Source of the DNA: Eubacterium sp.
Lineage (GTDB): Bacteria; Bacillota; Clostridia; Lachnospirales; Lachnospiraceae
Direction of reading: 5' to 3'
Assembly (NCBI GenBank): GCA_017475235.1
Contig: JAFVGA010000024.1
Location: 16,697 to 80,696 of the forward strand
Length of the DNA: 64,000 bases
The translations under genes were made by a program, and so were the position numbers. Positions 53,986 through 61,523 of this stretch are shown piece after piece; the stretch's first letter is position 1, and every line of letters begins with the position of its first letter. The notes below the pieces were generated by a model that saw only the letters and a program-made list of their open reading frames with translations, made no database searches and was not told the DNA's origin.

Positions 53986-55200
53986 TTACCATGAGGAGTC
54001 TTGGTCAGTTTCTTCTTCTATCTTTACTGTCTCTTCCTGTGGTTTTGCTACTTCTTTCTTTGTAGTTTTCTTCTTATTCTTCTTTTTAGCTTTCTCTGCT
54101 GCTCTCTTTCTAGCTCTAAGAGTTTTCTTTAAGTGTTTCTTCTCTTCTTTTTCCTTCTTAGACTTCTTGATATTCTGTTTGTGGTGGTCTTTGTCCACCA
54201 TATCCTTAGAGTCGTAAATTGGACGATAAACAGCTATACAGTCGTGATCTCTAGCAGATACTGCTCTAGTTCTAAAGTCCACACCTTTGCCAGACATTTC
54301 CATTATTTCTTTATTGTTCTTGAACATTGCAACGTGCGTTACGTGCTTGTAGTGATCTTCAAAGGTGTCCACATCTTCATCTGAATAGAAAATGATATCT
54401 CCAAGCTTCGCACTGCCTAACTTAACCTTTAGGGCATTGTGCTCACACCATTTAAGCTCTGTCTCTGTGTTTGCTCCATCTCCACCCATATTCATTCCAA
54501 TGTCTTTGTAACATGCGTAAACGAACGATGAGCAATCGGCAAATCCCTTCTGGTGTCTCTTTGCCTGTGAGTATGTATACTTCTTATATTTCTTAGAGAA
54601 TTGAAGCAAACGTTCTTTTTTAGTAATAGTTTTAAACTTCTTAGTCTGTTTATCTGTTTTATGCTTGAACGCAAGAATCTTTCCACAGTTTTTGAAGTTT
54701 ATTTTGTCGCCGTCTGACAACTTTTTCTTAGTTTCACCTAAGAACTTGTTCTTTCCAAAATTAATTGTGTTGTCTACAGCCAAGTAGTCAGCCAAATTCT
54801 TCTGCTCCACATAGCATTCTTTGCTAGTAATCTTATATTTATATGTCTTGCCATAGTCAAAGTCGCTCTTTTCATTCAAAGTCTGGTTGAATTTGAAGGT
54901 ATCACCCTTGATTTGCTTTTTCTTAGCTGTTTTTATCTTTTTATACTTACCATTGTCCTGTTTTTCATAAAAACTTATAACAACGTCCTGTTTACCCTTG
55001 TATCCGTCTAATTTGACCTTTACGGAATTTGTTTTCACATCATAAACAGATGCTTCCTTCTTAGCATCTGTCTTTTTGGCTGTAGCTTTCTTAGTCTTTG
55101 CAGCGTCCACGCCCACAGCTGGGGCGAAGAACAAAGCGGCCGCAACCGCCAAAGCTACTACTATCTTAAGTTTTGATTCCGTTCTAGTTTTTGAATTCAT
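53986..55200 (-). CDS. Secreted NlpC/P60 cell wall peptidase
   Basis: 404 residues from ATG 55200. Signal peptide to about VDAAK; a Lys-rich region and beta domain (about 40-165); the NlpC/P60 domain (about 190-340) with catalytic Cys in QKGFADCSSFVYACY and His in KHVTHVAMF; then a long charged Lys/Glu tail. It cleaves peptidoglycan peptides. The ATG at 55209 overlaps the -10 box and cannot be used from this promoter. With TTTACA-17-TATAAT so close, the leader would be only a few bases and there is no ribosome site, so the message may be almost leaderless. Confidence 0.85.
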   Translation of the reverse strand: MNSKTRTESKLKIVVALAVAAALFFAPAVGVDAAKTKKATAKKTDAKKEASVYDVKTNSVKVKLDGYKGKQDVVISFYEKQDNGKYKKIKTAKKKQIKGDTFKFNQTLNEKSDFDYGKTYKYKITSKECYVEQKNLADYLAVDNTINFGKNKFLGETKKKLSDGDKINFKNCGKILAFKHKTDKQTKKFKTITKKERLLQFSKKYKKYTYSQAKRHQKGFADCSSFVYACYKDIGMNMGGDGANTETELKWCEHNALKVKLGSAKLGDIIFYSDEDVDTFEDHYKHVTHVAMFKNNKEIMEMSGKGVDFRTRAVSARDHDCIAVYRPIYDSKDMVDKDHHKQNIKKSKKEKEEKKHLKKTLRARKRAAEKAKKKNKKKTTKKEVAKPQEETVKIEEETDQDSSW

Positions 55201-55209
55201 ACCGTACAT

Positions 55210-55238
55210 ATTATATAACGTGTAATAATTTATGTAAA
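55210..55238 (-). promoter_or_regulatory. Promoter abutting the NlpC/P60 start codon
   Basis: TTTACA (55238-55233), spacer 17, TATAAT (55215-55210) on the minus strand. The expected transcript start is near 55203, about 3 bases before ATG 55200. Confidence 0.7.
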
Positions 55239-55298
55239 CTACCCATTTTTTAGTTTCTACTATATTAAATTACCAACTAATTGTGTTTATTTTATGAA

Positions 55299-55880
55299 TT
55301 ATTTGTCCAAAATATTATCGTACCTAATTGCCTTCACTGTATGCTCTTTTTGAAGGCCAAGGTTTTTGTAAGGATTGCTCTCCAAAGCTGCGGTACCGAC
55401 AAACTCCATAACAACCGCTCCATGATGATGTCCCCACTTATCTGCAGGGTTCTGATCATAGAAAGTCTTCTCTTGACTCTTGTTATCGTAAATGATGCAC
55501 TTTAGCACTGTTCCGTCCGACATAACAAAGTCGATTTTGTCGCCGACTTCGCCGAAGGTTCTGGTGCACGCAATCAAGTATCTTCCATCTAACTTTTGGA
55601 AGCCCTGAGCATCTTCAGTTCCCTCCTTATGCCAAAGCTGATCCACCTTATACTGGTTAGAGCCGACTGCGCAATCATAATATTTCAAATCCCACTCTCT
55701 TGTGGCATACCAACCACAGCCTTCTGGGATGTTAATGACATGTCTTCCATTGAAATATAGGTACGAGAAAATAAGTGGTATCAACAAAAGTGTTGCCAAC
55801 ACAATATACCCCTGTGCTGTGGATAGTGTATTCTTATTATTCTTTTTCTTCTTATTATAAGTTCTCGTGTATTTCTTCAT
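55299..55880 (-). CDS. Membrane-anchored extracytoplasmic protein of unknown function
   Basis: About 193 residues from ATG 55880 (GGGAG close upstream; the frame is open to 55904, but a TATAAT lies inside that extension). A very basic cytoplasmic N-terminus (KKYTRTYNKKKKNNKN), one membrane helix (about 27-45), then a 145-residue outside domain with five Cys and motifs WYATREWDLKYYDCAVG, CTRTFGEVGDKIDFVM and WGHHHGAVVMEFVG. The GDxIDF/His pattern recalls small wall-hydrolase or double-psi beta-barrel domains, but I do not recognise the family. Neighbours act on the cell wall. Confidence 0.65.
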   Translation of the reverse strand: MKKYTRTYNKKKKNNKNTLSTAQGYIVLATLLLIPLIFSYLYFNGRHVINIPEGCGWYATREWDLKYYDCAVGSNQYKVDQLWHKEGTEDAQGFQKLDGRYLIACTRTFGEVGDKIDFVMSDGTVLKCIIYDNKSQEKTFYDQNPADKWGHHHGAVVMEFVGTAALESNPYKNLGLQKEHTVKAIRYDNILDK

Positions 55881-55923
55881 AACTCCCACTATTATACAAA
55901 ACATTCTTATATTTATAAAGGAA

Positions 55924-55951
55924 AAGAAGCCCTATCACTAGGGCTTCTTTC
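55924..55951 (-). terminator. Intrinsic terminator of the QP-repeat protein gene
   Basis: GAAGCCCT and AGGGCTTC form an 8-bp stem with minus-strand loop AGTGAT, followed by TTTTCC on the minus strand. Confidence 0.75.
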
Positions 55952-55986
55952 GGAGAAAAACTTGATGAAAAAACTAATTAACATTC

Positions 55987-56373
55987 TTACTGTGCTTTTG
56001 CTTTTTCGTCATCATCATCGTCGTCGTTATCTTTTTTGTCGTCATTGTTGCCTTTTTTGTCAGAATCTTTTTTCTGACTGTTCTGTCCATCCTGTGGTGC
56101 CTGAGCGTTTGGCTGTTGGCCCTGTGGTGGCTGACCCTGAGGTGGCTGTCCTTGAGGCGGTTGACCTTGCTGATTGTCATTTCCTTGAGGGGCTTGACCC
56201 TGAGGTCCACCTTGCTGTCCATGGAACTTTTCAATTTGCTTGTCATTTCCCTTTGGTCCTCTAGGAGCACATCTCCTTGTAGCTAAACATATATTACAAG
56301 CTACGGATCCGGCCAAGACAATCGCCAAAACCAAAATTGCTATGTTCTTTCCACTTTTAAAAAATTCCTTCAT
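55987..56373 (-). CDS. Small membrane protein with Gln/Pro/Gly repeats and acidic tail
   Basis: 128 residues. One N-terminal membrane helix (about 9-32, ILVLAIVLAGSVACNICLA) after a short basic segment, a region with tandem GQPPQ units (about 70-87), a Gln/Asn-rich stretch and an Asp/Lys tail (DDKKDNDDDDDDE). The C-terminus is low in structure, so it is likely an extended surface tether. AGGAGG lies 8 bases before ATG. It is a single-gene unit between terminators. No known domain is visible, and repeat number may vary between strains. Confidence 0.75.
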   Translation of the reverse strand: MKEFFKSGKNIAILVLAIVLAGSVACNICLATRRCAPRGPKGNDKQIEKFHGQQGGPQGQAPQGNDNQQGQPPQGQPPQGQPPQGQQPNAQAPQDGQNSQKKDSDKKGNNDDKKDNDDDDDDEKAKAQ

Positions 56374-56470
56374 AATTAGTTACCTCCTTAAGCTTTATGT
56401 CTAATATCATAAATTTGATCTGTGAACAACTTGTGTTCAAAAATCGAACTAAATGTGAATTAAAAAACAT

Positions 56471-56507
56471 AAAAAAACCATAGGAAAAATATTCCCTATG
56501 GCTTTTC
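56471..56507 (-). terminator. Intrinsic terminator of trxB
   Basis: AAAAGCCATAGG(G) pairs with CCTATGGTTTTTTT, with an A/T-rich loop, 20 bases after the trxB stop. Confidence 0.85.
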
Positions 56508-56527
56508 TTCTATATAAATAGTTATAA

Positions 56528-57442
56528 TTAAACTTCTTGGCTAGCGGCTATCGCTGCTATCGCTCCATCAGACGCCGCAGTAGCTAATTGTCTTACAGAC
56601 TTTGTTCTGCAATCTCCAGCCACATAAATACCCTGAGTGTCTGTTTTGCAATCTTCCAGAGCTTTTACATAGCCATTCTCTAATTCAACTATATCCTTAA
56701 AATCTTCGTTATCAGGAACTTGTCCTATTGCAATGAATAAGCCATTCACGTCTAAAACTCTCTCATCACCAGTGTTTTTGTTTTTAACTTTAACTCCTGA
56801 TACATGTTCATTTCCGGCTTCGTCTGTATCAGACAAAATCTCTGACACTGTGGAGTCTAAAACTAATTCAACATTGTCTTTTTCTTTTAATCTTTCTACA
56901 TCTTTGTCGTCCGCTCTAAACTCATCTCTTCTATGAATGATGTATACCTTATTGCAATAATTTGAAAGAAACATAGCATCTTCCACTGCAGTGTTTCCAC
57001 CACCATTCACCGCCACATCTTTGTCTCTAAAAAACATTCCATCACAAGTTGCACAGTAGGAAATACCTTTTCCTACCAACGAATCCTCGTTATCAATTCC
57101 TAGTTTTCTATTCTTAGCACCTGTGGCAATAATTACTGCTTTAGCCTCATACTCATCTTTTGGAGTCTTTACTAATTTTGAATCTTCTCTATCTTCAATA
57201 CCTACTGCCTTTTCAAACTTAAATTCTGCGCCAAAATCTTTGGCCTGATTGTATAGATTAGTAGCAAACTCAAAACCAGAGATATGTGCTATTCCTGGAT
57301 AATTCTCTATATTAGGTGTGTTTACAATCTGTCCGCCATAAGTTTTTTCCTCTAGCACAAGCACGCTCTTTCCACTTCTTCTAGCATATATTGCCGCTGA
57401 CAGTCCTGCTGGACCAGCGCCTATAATTATAATATCGTACAT
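56528..57442 (-). CDS. trxB: Thioredoxin reductase
   Basis: 304 residues. FAD site IIIIGAGPAGLSAAIYARRSG, the redox pair in ISYCATCDG (about 134-137), an NAD(P) site VNGGGNTAVEDAMF (one Gly-rich variation from VGGGNSA), and the closing FAD motif GIYVAGDCR. It reduces thioredoxin. AGGAG lies 7 bases before ATG 57442. It follows trxA across a 58-base gap with a hairpin that may trim its expression. Confidence 0.95.
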   Translation of the reverse strand: MYDIIIIGAGPAGLSAAIYARRSGKSVLVLEEKTYGGQIVNTPNIENYPGIAHISGFEFATNLYNQAKDFGAEFKFEKAVGIEDREDSKLVKTPKDEYEAKAVIIATGAKNRKLGIDNEDSLVGKGISYCATCDGMFFRDKDVAVNGGGNTAVEDAMFLSNYCNKVYIIHRRDEFRADDKDVERLKEKDNVELVLDSTVSEILSDTDEAGNEHVSGVKVKNKNTGDERVLDVNGLFIAIGQVPDNEDFKDIVELENGYVKALEDCKTDTQGIYVAGDCRTKSVRQLATAASDGAIAAIAASQEV

Positions 57443-57453
57443 AATATTCTCCT

Positions 57454-57484
57454 AAAAAGACTAGTGGGTGATAACACACCCACT
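57454..57484 (-). terminator. Intercistronic hairpin between trxA and trxB
   Basis: AGTGGGTG pairs with CACCCACT, minus-strand loop TGTTAT, followed by AGTCTTTTT. It lies directly before the trxB ribosome site, so it may be a partial terminator or a processing site. Confidence 0.6.
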
Positions 57485-57500
57485 TTGTCATATGTAAAAG

Positions 57501-57809
57501 TTATTTTACTAGATCTAAAATCTCATCTTTTGTAATAACACCAATGCTTCTGTTTGCTTCTTCACCGTTTTTAAATACAACCAAGCATGGTATTGATGCA
57601 ATATTGTATCTGACAGCAAGTCCTTGCTCGTCATCAACATTTATCTTTGCTACTTTGAAACCATCAGCTTCTTGCGCCACTTCGTCCACTACCGGTCCAA
57701 GCATTTGGCAAGGTCCACACCAGCTAGCCCAAAAATCCACTAGCACTGGCACATCTGATTTTAAAATTTCCTCTTCAAAATTATCTAATGTTACTTTAAT
57801 TGGTTCCAT
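57501..57809 (-). CDS. trxA: Thioredoxin
   Basis: 102 residues. Active site WCGPC (Cys31, Cys34), cis-Pro in IASIPCLVVF with an extra Cys just after it, and the Asp/Trp positions of the fold (LVDFWASW). It passes electrons from TrxB to disulfides. AAGGAGG lies 5 bases before ATG. It follows the OhrR-type regulator gene by 33 bases, so the redox genes form one unit. Confidence 0.96.
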   Translation of the reverse strand: MEPIKVTLDNFEEEILKSDVPVLVDFWASWCGPCQMLGPVVDEVAQEADGFKVAKINVDDEQGLAVRYNIASIPCLVVFKNGEEANRSIGVITKDEILDLVK

Positions 57810-57842
57810 AAAAACCTCCTTATCTTCGACTTCGTTTAAAGT

Positions 57843-58277
57843 CTAATCTTCTAATCCACCTAGAACTTTGTCTAGGAGTCTTTTAAGTTCCTTAGCATCT
57901 TTTGGATTTAAGTTTACACATTGTCCCATCTGGGCAGGTATTTTTGATGCTTTGTCCTCCAGTTTCTTTCCCTTTGTTGTAAGTTTCACTACGAGATTCC
58001 TCTCATCATCTTTTGCTCTTACTCTTTGAATGTACCCCTTGACCTCAAGTTTCTTAAGCAAAGGAGTAAGAGTTCCTGAATCCAGATAAAGAGCTTCACC
58101 CAACTCTTTGACGTTACACTCACTGTTTTGCCAAAGAGCCATCATCGCAATGTACTGCGTGTAAGTTAGATCAATTTCATCTAAGAAAGACTTATACTTT
58201 CTTACAATCTCCTTTGAGCAAACATAAAGCGGGAAACATAACTGGTTTTCTAATTTTAAACAATCGTACTTACTCAT
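57843..58277 (-). CDS. MarR-family redox regulator, OhrR type
   Basis: 144 residues from ATG 58277 (AGGTGA 4 bases upstream). The N-terminal LENQLCFPLYV matches OhrR, with the peroxide-sensing Cys at position 14; a second Cys follows at 20. Winged helix: NVKELGEALYLDSGTLTPLLKKLEVKGYIQRVRAKDDERNLVVKLT. OhrR repressors leave DNA when the Cys is oxidised by organic peroxides. A 10-bp inverted repeat over its promoter looks like its own operator. Downstream trxA and trxB would be induced together by peroxide. Confidence 0.9.
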   Translation of the reverse strand: MSKYDCLKLENQLCFPLYVCSKEIVRKYKSFLDEIDLTYTQYIAMMALWQNSECNVKELGEALYLDSGTLTPLLKKLEVKGYIQRVRAKDDERNLVVKLTTKGKKLEDKASKIPAQMGQCVNLNPKDAKELKRLLDKVLGGLED

Positions 58278-58281
58278 TTTG

Positions 58282-58359
58282 TCACCTGATTTCTTTATAT
58301 TCAGCCATATCAACTTCCTCGTTGAACATATCTTTTACTTTAAAATCATATATACTCAT
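58282..58359 (-). pseudogene. Truncated glutathione peroxidase remnant / leader ORF
   Basis: 25 codons: MSIYDFKVKDMFNEEVDMAEYKEIR then TGA, 4 bases before the regulator ATG. The first 22 residues match the conserved start of glutathione peroxidases (SIYDFxVKD...G.xVxLxDYKGKV). AAAGGAGG lies 8 bases upstream, a perfect ribosome site. The rest of the enzyme, including its active Cys region, is absent nearby. It looks like what remains after an internal deletion that joined the gpx start to the regulator, and it may still act as a leader peptide. Confidence 0.65.
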
Positions 58360-58380
58360 CTTTTCATCCTCCTTTGAATT

Positions 58381-58425
58381 AGATTGTGTACAATTTAATT
58401 ATACACAATCTTTTCTATTTGTCAA
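58381..58425 (-). promoter_or_regulatory. Promoter with overlapping OhrR-type operator
   Basis: TTGACA (58425-58420), spacer 16, TATAAT (58403-58398) on the minus strand. A perfect 10-bp inverted repeat, AGATTGTGTA (58381-58390) and TACACAATCT (58402-58411), covers the -10 box, with TACAATT-AATT half-sites inside as in known OhrR operators. Confidence 0.8.
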
Positions 58426-58437
58426 TATTTTTTCACA

Positions 58438-58487
58438 ATAAAAAAAAGACTGCCATATTTTCATATGACAGTCTCACTATTATTTTT
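58438..58487 (-). terminator. Intrinsic terminator of trpB2
   Basis: GAGACTGTCATATG pairs imperfectly with CATATGGCAGTCTTTTTTT around a short A/T loop, directly downstream of the trpB2 stop. Confidence 0.8.
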
Positions 58488-58489
58488 AT

Positions 58490-59866
58490 TTAAGCTTCAA
58501 CCTTTGGTAGTTTTGCTAAACTTTCTTCGAGCTCTTCATCAGATGGAATATAATCATCCATCTTACCATCGTGGTATTTCTCGTAAGCAACCATATCGAA
58601 GTAACCAGTCCCTGTAAGACCAAATACGATAGTCTTCTCTTCGCCAGTTTCTTTGCACTTAAGTGCTTCGTCGATAGCTACCTTGATAGCGTGTGAGCTT
58701 TCTGGAGCTGGAAGGATACCTTCTACTCTAGCAAACTCTTCAGCTGCCTTGAACACGTCAGTCTGAGCTGCTGTTCTAGCTTCCATTAGACCATCATCGT
58801 ATAGCTGTGAAAGAATTGAGCTCATACCATGGTATCTTAGTCCACCTGCGTGGTTTGGTGCTGGAATAAAGTCAGAACCAAGTGTGTACATCTTAGCTAA
58901 TGGACAAATAGCACCTGTGTCGCAGAAGTCGTATGCATATCTACCTCTTGTGAATGATGGACATGACTGTGGCTCAACTGCGATTATCTGGTAATCGTTT
59001 TCGCCACGTAGTTTCTCGCCCATAAATGGAGCGATAAGTCCACCTAGGTTTGATCCACCACCTGCACAACCGATAATGATATCAGCTTTCTCGCCAATCT
59101 TATCAAGTGCAGCCTTTGTCTCAAGACCGATAACTGACTGGTGAAGAAGTACCTGGTTAAGTACTGAACCTAGTACGTATCTGTAACCTTCGTGTGTTAC
59201 AGCATCTTCTACAGCCTCTGATATAGCACATCCCAAACTTCCTGTTGTTCCTGGATGTTCAGCGTTAATCTTCTTACCAACCTCTGTATTCATAGATGGT
59301 GAAGGTGTAACTGAAGCACCATATGTTCTCATAACTTCACGTCTAAATGGTTTCTGTTCATATGAAACTTTAACCATGTAAACTTTACAGTCCAAGTCGA
59401 AGTATGAACAAGCCATTGATAGAGCTGTACCCCATTGACCTGCTCCTGTCTCTGTAGTAACTCCCTTTAAGCCCTGCTTCTTAGCGTAGTAAGCCTGAGC
59501 TATTGATGAGTTAAGCTTGTGACTTCCACTTGTGTTGTTTCCTTCGAACTTGTAGTAGATCTTTGCAGGTGTTCCTAGTTTCTTTTCTAGGAAGTAAGCT
59601 CTTACTAATGGTGATGGACGATACATCTTGTAAAACTCTTTAATCTCCTCTGGGATATCAAAGTATTTTGTATCGTTATCTAGTTCCTGTTCTACTAAGT
59701 CTTTACAGAAAACTCCTTCTAGTTCCTCAGCCTTCATAGGCTCTCCAGTACCTGGGTTTAGTAATGGTGCTGGTTTGTTCTTCATGTCTGCTCTAAGGTT
59801 ATACCATTTTTGTGGCATCTCCGATTCGTCTAAGTATGTTTTGTAAGGTATTTTTGTGTTTGGCAT
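58490..59866 (-). CDS. trpB: Tryptophan synthase beta subunit, TrpB2 type
   Basis: 458 residues, the length of TrpB2 rather than the roughly 400 of TrpB1. PLP Lys in EGNNTSGSHKLNSSIAQAYY, TETGAGQWGTALSMAC, phosphate loop IIGCAGGGSNLGG and the TrpB2-specific KVSYEQKPFRREVMRTYGA. It makes tryptophan from indole and serine. There is no trpA or other trp gene nearby, which fits an indole-salvage role. GGAGG lies 7 bases before ATG 59866. A T-box with a UGG specifier controls it. Confidence 0.93.
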   Translation of the reverse strand: MPNTKIPYKTYLDESEMPQKWYNLRADMKNKPAPLLNPGTGEPMKAEELEGVFCKDLVEQELDNDTKYFDIPEEIKEFYKMYRPSPLVRAYFLEKKLGTPAKIYYKFEGNNTSGSHKLNSSIAQAYYAKKQGLKGVTTETGAGQWGTALSMACSYFDLDCKVYMVKVSYEQKPFRREVMRTYGASVTPSPSMNTEVGKKINAEHPGTTGSLGCAISEAVEDAVTHEGYRYVLGSVLNQVLLHQSVIGLETKAALDKIGEKADIIIGCAGGGSNLGGLIAPFMGEKLRGENDYQIIAVEPQSCPSFTRGRYAYDFCDTGAICPLAKMYTLGSDFIPAPNHAGGLRYHGMSSILSQLYDDGLMEARTAAQTDVFKAAEEFARVEGILPAPESSHAIKVAIDEALKCKETGEEKTIVFGLTGTGYFDMVAYEKYHDGKMDDYIPSDEELEESLAKLPKVEA

Positions 59867-59912
59867 AATAATTGCCTCCTTTCATAAAATATAATTATAC
59901 GATTCGTTGAAA

Positions 59913-60184
59913 CAATAAAAAAATCCTGTCCCAACAAATGCTGGGACAGGATGAAAATTCTTAATCCTGCGGTGCCACCCGGCTTGACATCTTTTGATGC
60001 CCTCTCACGCATACTATCATATGCTGACCCTTTTTAACGAAGCGCCTACTCCGTATCGCATACTGTAATTTCAGCGATCCCTCAGAAGTCCATTCGGTTT
60101 TAAATACTATTATCGCAATCCCACCGCCTGCGACTCTCTTGTAACGTAACTTTAAAACTTACTTACTCTTCTTCAACGGTTTGA
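59913..60184 (-). ncRNA. Tryptophan-specific T-box leader of trpB2
   Basis: Minus strand. The T-box sequence GGGTGGCACCGCAGG (59980-59966) precedes the terminator stem ATCCTGTCCCA/TGGGACAGGAT (59952-59923) with T7. Stem I starts near AGAAGAGTAAGTAAG and closes with CTTCTGAGGGA. Just before that closing arm is the specifier TGG (60092-60090), a tryptophan codon, followed by the usual purine. Uncharged tRNA-Trp would stabilise the antiterminator and turn trpB2 on. Confidence 0.92.
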
Positions 60185-60188
60185 GAGT

Positions 60189-60217
60189 ATATTACACTAT
60201 GAAAAATATCTTGTCAA
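60189..60217 (-). promoter_or_regulatory. Promoter of the T-box/trpB2 transcript
   Basis: Perfect TTGACA (60217-60212), spacer 17, TAATAT (60194-60189) on the minus strand. Confidence 0.82.
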
Positions 60218-60284
60218 CAATTTTTTTAAAATTTCAAATACTTTTTTTAAATTAAGTCTTTTACATATAAACCACATTATTTGG

Positions 60285-60290
60285 TATAAT
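60285..60290 (+). promoter_or_regulatory. Extended -10 promoter of the membrane acyltransferase-like gene
   Basis: TGGTATAAT (box 60285-60290) is an extended -10, with TTTACA or TTACAT 18-19 bases upstream. It includes the ATG at 60289, which excludes that codon as a start. Confidence 0.7.
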
Positions 60291-60321
60291 GATTAGGATT
60301 AAAGAATTTGGAGATTTTGAA

Positions 60322-61503
60322 TTGAAAAAGTTTTATCGATCAATATTTTCAGTAGACGAAATTAATACGGGCAGACAGTTTGAGTTTGATATGGCAAAGG
60401 CAATGATTTTACTTTGTCTTCCATTTATTCATCTCGTAATTCAGCTTTGTAGTGATGCTTCACTAGAGGGCGGTTTGCCTTATCTTTTTGATACAATAAT
60501 CGGCGGTCCTTTGGCGGCACCAGTTTTTATGTTCGCTATGGGATTTGGAATGAACTATGCGAGAATTAGGAAGCCTAGACATTACGTAATGCATGCTGTA
60601 GGAATTGGTATTGCAGGAATCATTCTTAATGTCTGTAGATTTTTAATTCCACTACTTATCGGATATTTTACTACAAAGAATTACGACTACTATCTAGAGC
60701 CTTTGCCTGGCAGGATGCTTACAAGTGATATTTTTCAATTTGCATTCTTCGCGCTAATAATCATTGCTATTTTTGTTAAGTTTAATGTTTCAAAGAAAGT
60801 AATGCTTTTGATAGGTTTTATTTCCCTTCTTATCGGAAATATTCCTGTGCTCATAGGACAGCCAGCAAACGACATTGATACAGGAAACTACGTTTTAAAT
60901 ATGCTTTTGGGATACTTCATCCCAACTGAAGATCACACTAGAACTATATTTTCAGATTTTCCAGTATTTAGTTGGCTCCTCATACCAATCTGTGGATATA
61001 TTTTTGGTTCACAATTACTTAAGGTGAAAAACAAAGATAAGTTTTATGCTATCTTTACTCCTATTTGCTTAGTGGCTAGCATCATTTACTTCTACTTTGG
61101 AATTAAATACGAACACGGTATGTTTGGCGAAGGCCAAAACTGCTACTACCACATCCGAATAGAGGATGCTCTCATTTGCATCGTGGCAGCTATTGCCGTT
61201 TTGGGTGTTTATCATTTCTTAGGAAAAATACTTCCAATGAAGTTTAAAGGTTGGATTGAGACTTTAAGCAAAGTCCTCACTCCATACTATTGCGTTCACT
61301 GGGTGCTTGTAATAGTAATTAGTCAATTATTCCTATTTAACTTTGGCGCCCCTCATGGAGACTATAACAAAGTCGGAAAAGTGGACTTTATTTCAATCGG
61401 ATGGGTAATGTTCATCGGTTTATGCATTGATATTGTTGGAATTGCTACCGCATTTGCTTGGAAAAAATATAGAGCGCGAAAAGCATTTGGATTTAATAAA
61501 TAA
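60322..61503 (+). CDS. Multi-pass membrane protein, acyltransferase/HGSNAT-like
   Basis: 393 residues from a TTG at 60322, 8 bases after TTGGAG. About ten membrane helices. The start RQFEFDMAKAMILLCLPFIHLVIQ, with its Asp in helix 1 and a following His, resembles the DUF1624/heparan-alpha-glucosaminide acetyltransferase and acyltransferase-3 group, in which a membrane His takes acetyl groups to outside sugars. GPLAAPVFMFAMGFGMNYARIRKPRHY fits the same group. It is 20 bases before a SpoIIE-type phosphatase gene and cotranscribed with it. The substrate is unknown; the family call is moderate. Confidence 0.7.
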   Translation: MKKFYRSIFSVDEINTGRQFEFDMAKAMILLCLPFIHLVIQLCSDASLEGGLPYLFDTIIGGPLAAPVFMFAMGFGMNYARIRKPRHYVMHAVGIGIAGIILNVCRFLIPLLIGYFTTKNYDYYLEPLPGRMLTSDIFQFAFFALIIIAIFVKFNVSKKVMLLIGFISLLIGNIPVLIGQPANDIDTGNYVLNMLLGYFIPTEDHTRTIFSDFPVFSWLLIPICGYIFGSQLLKVKNKDKFYAIFTPICLVASIIYFYFGIKYEHGMFGEGQNCYYHIRIEDALICIVAAIAVLGVYHFLGKILPMKFKGWIETLSKVLTPYYCVHWVLVIVISQLFLFNFGAPHGDYNKVGKVDFISIGWVMFIGLCIDIVGIATAFAWKKYRARKAFGFNK

Positions 61504-61523
61504 TTTTTCATACGGAGGAAATT

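Noticed and set aside
55962-56270. Alternative frames over the QP-repeat gene on both strands
   Set aside because: They arise from the repetitive codons of the real gene at 55987-56373, which has the ribosome site and membrane helix.
59830-60012. 60-codon frame upstream of trpB2
   Set aside because: It lies across the T-box, antiterminator and terminator; the RNA structure explains the conservation.
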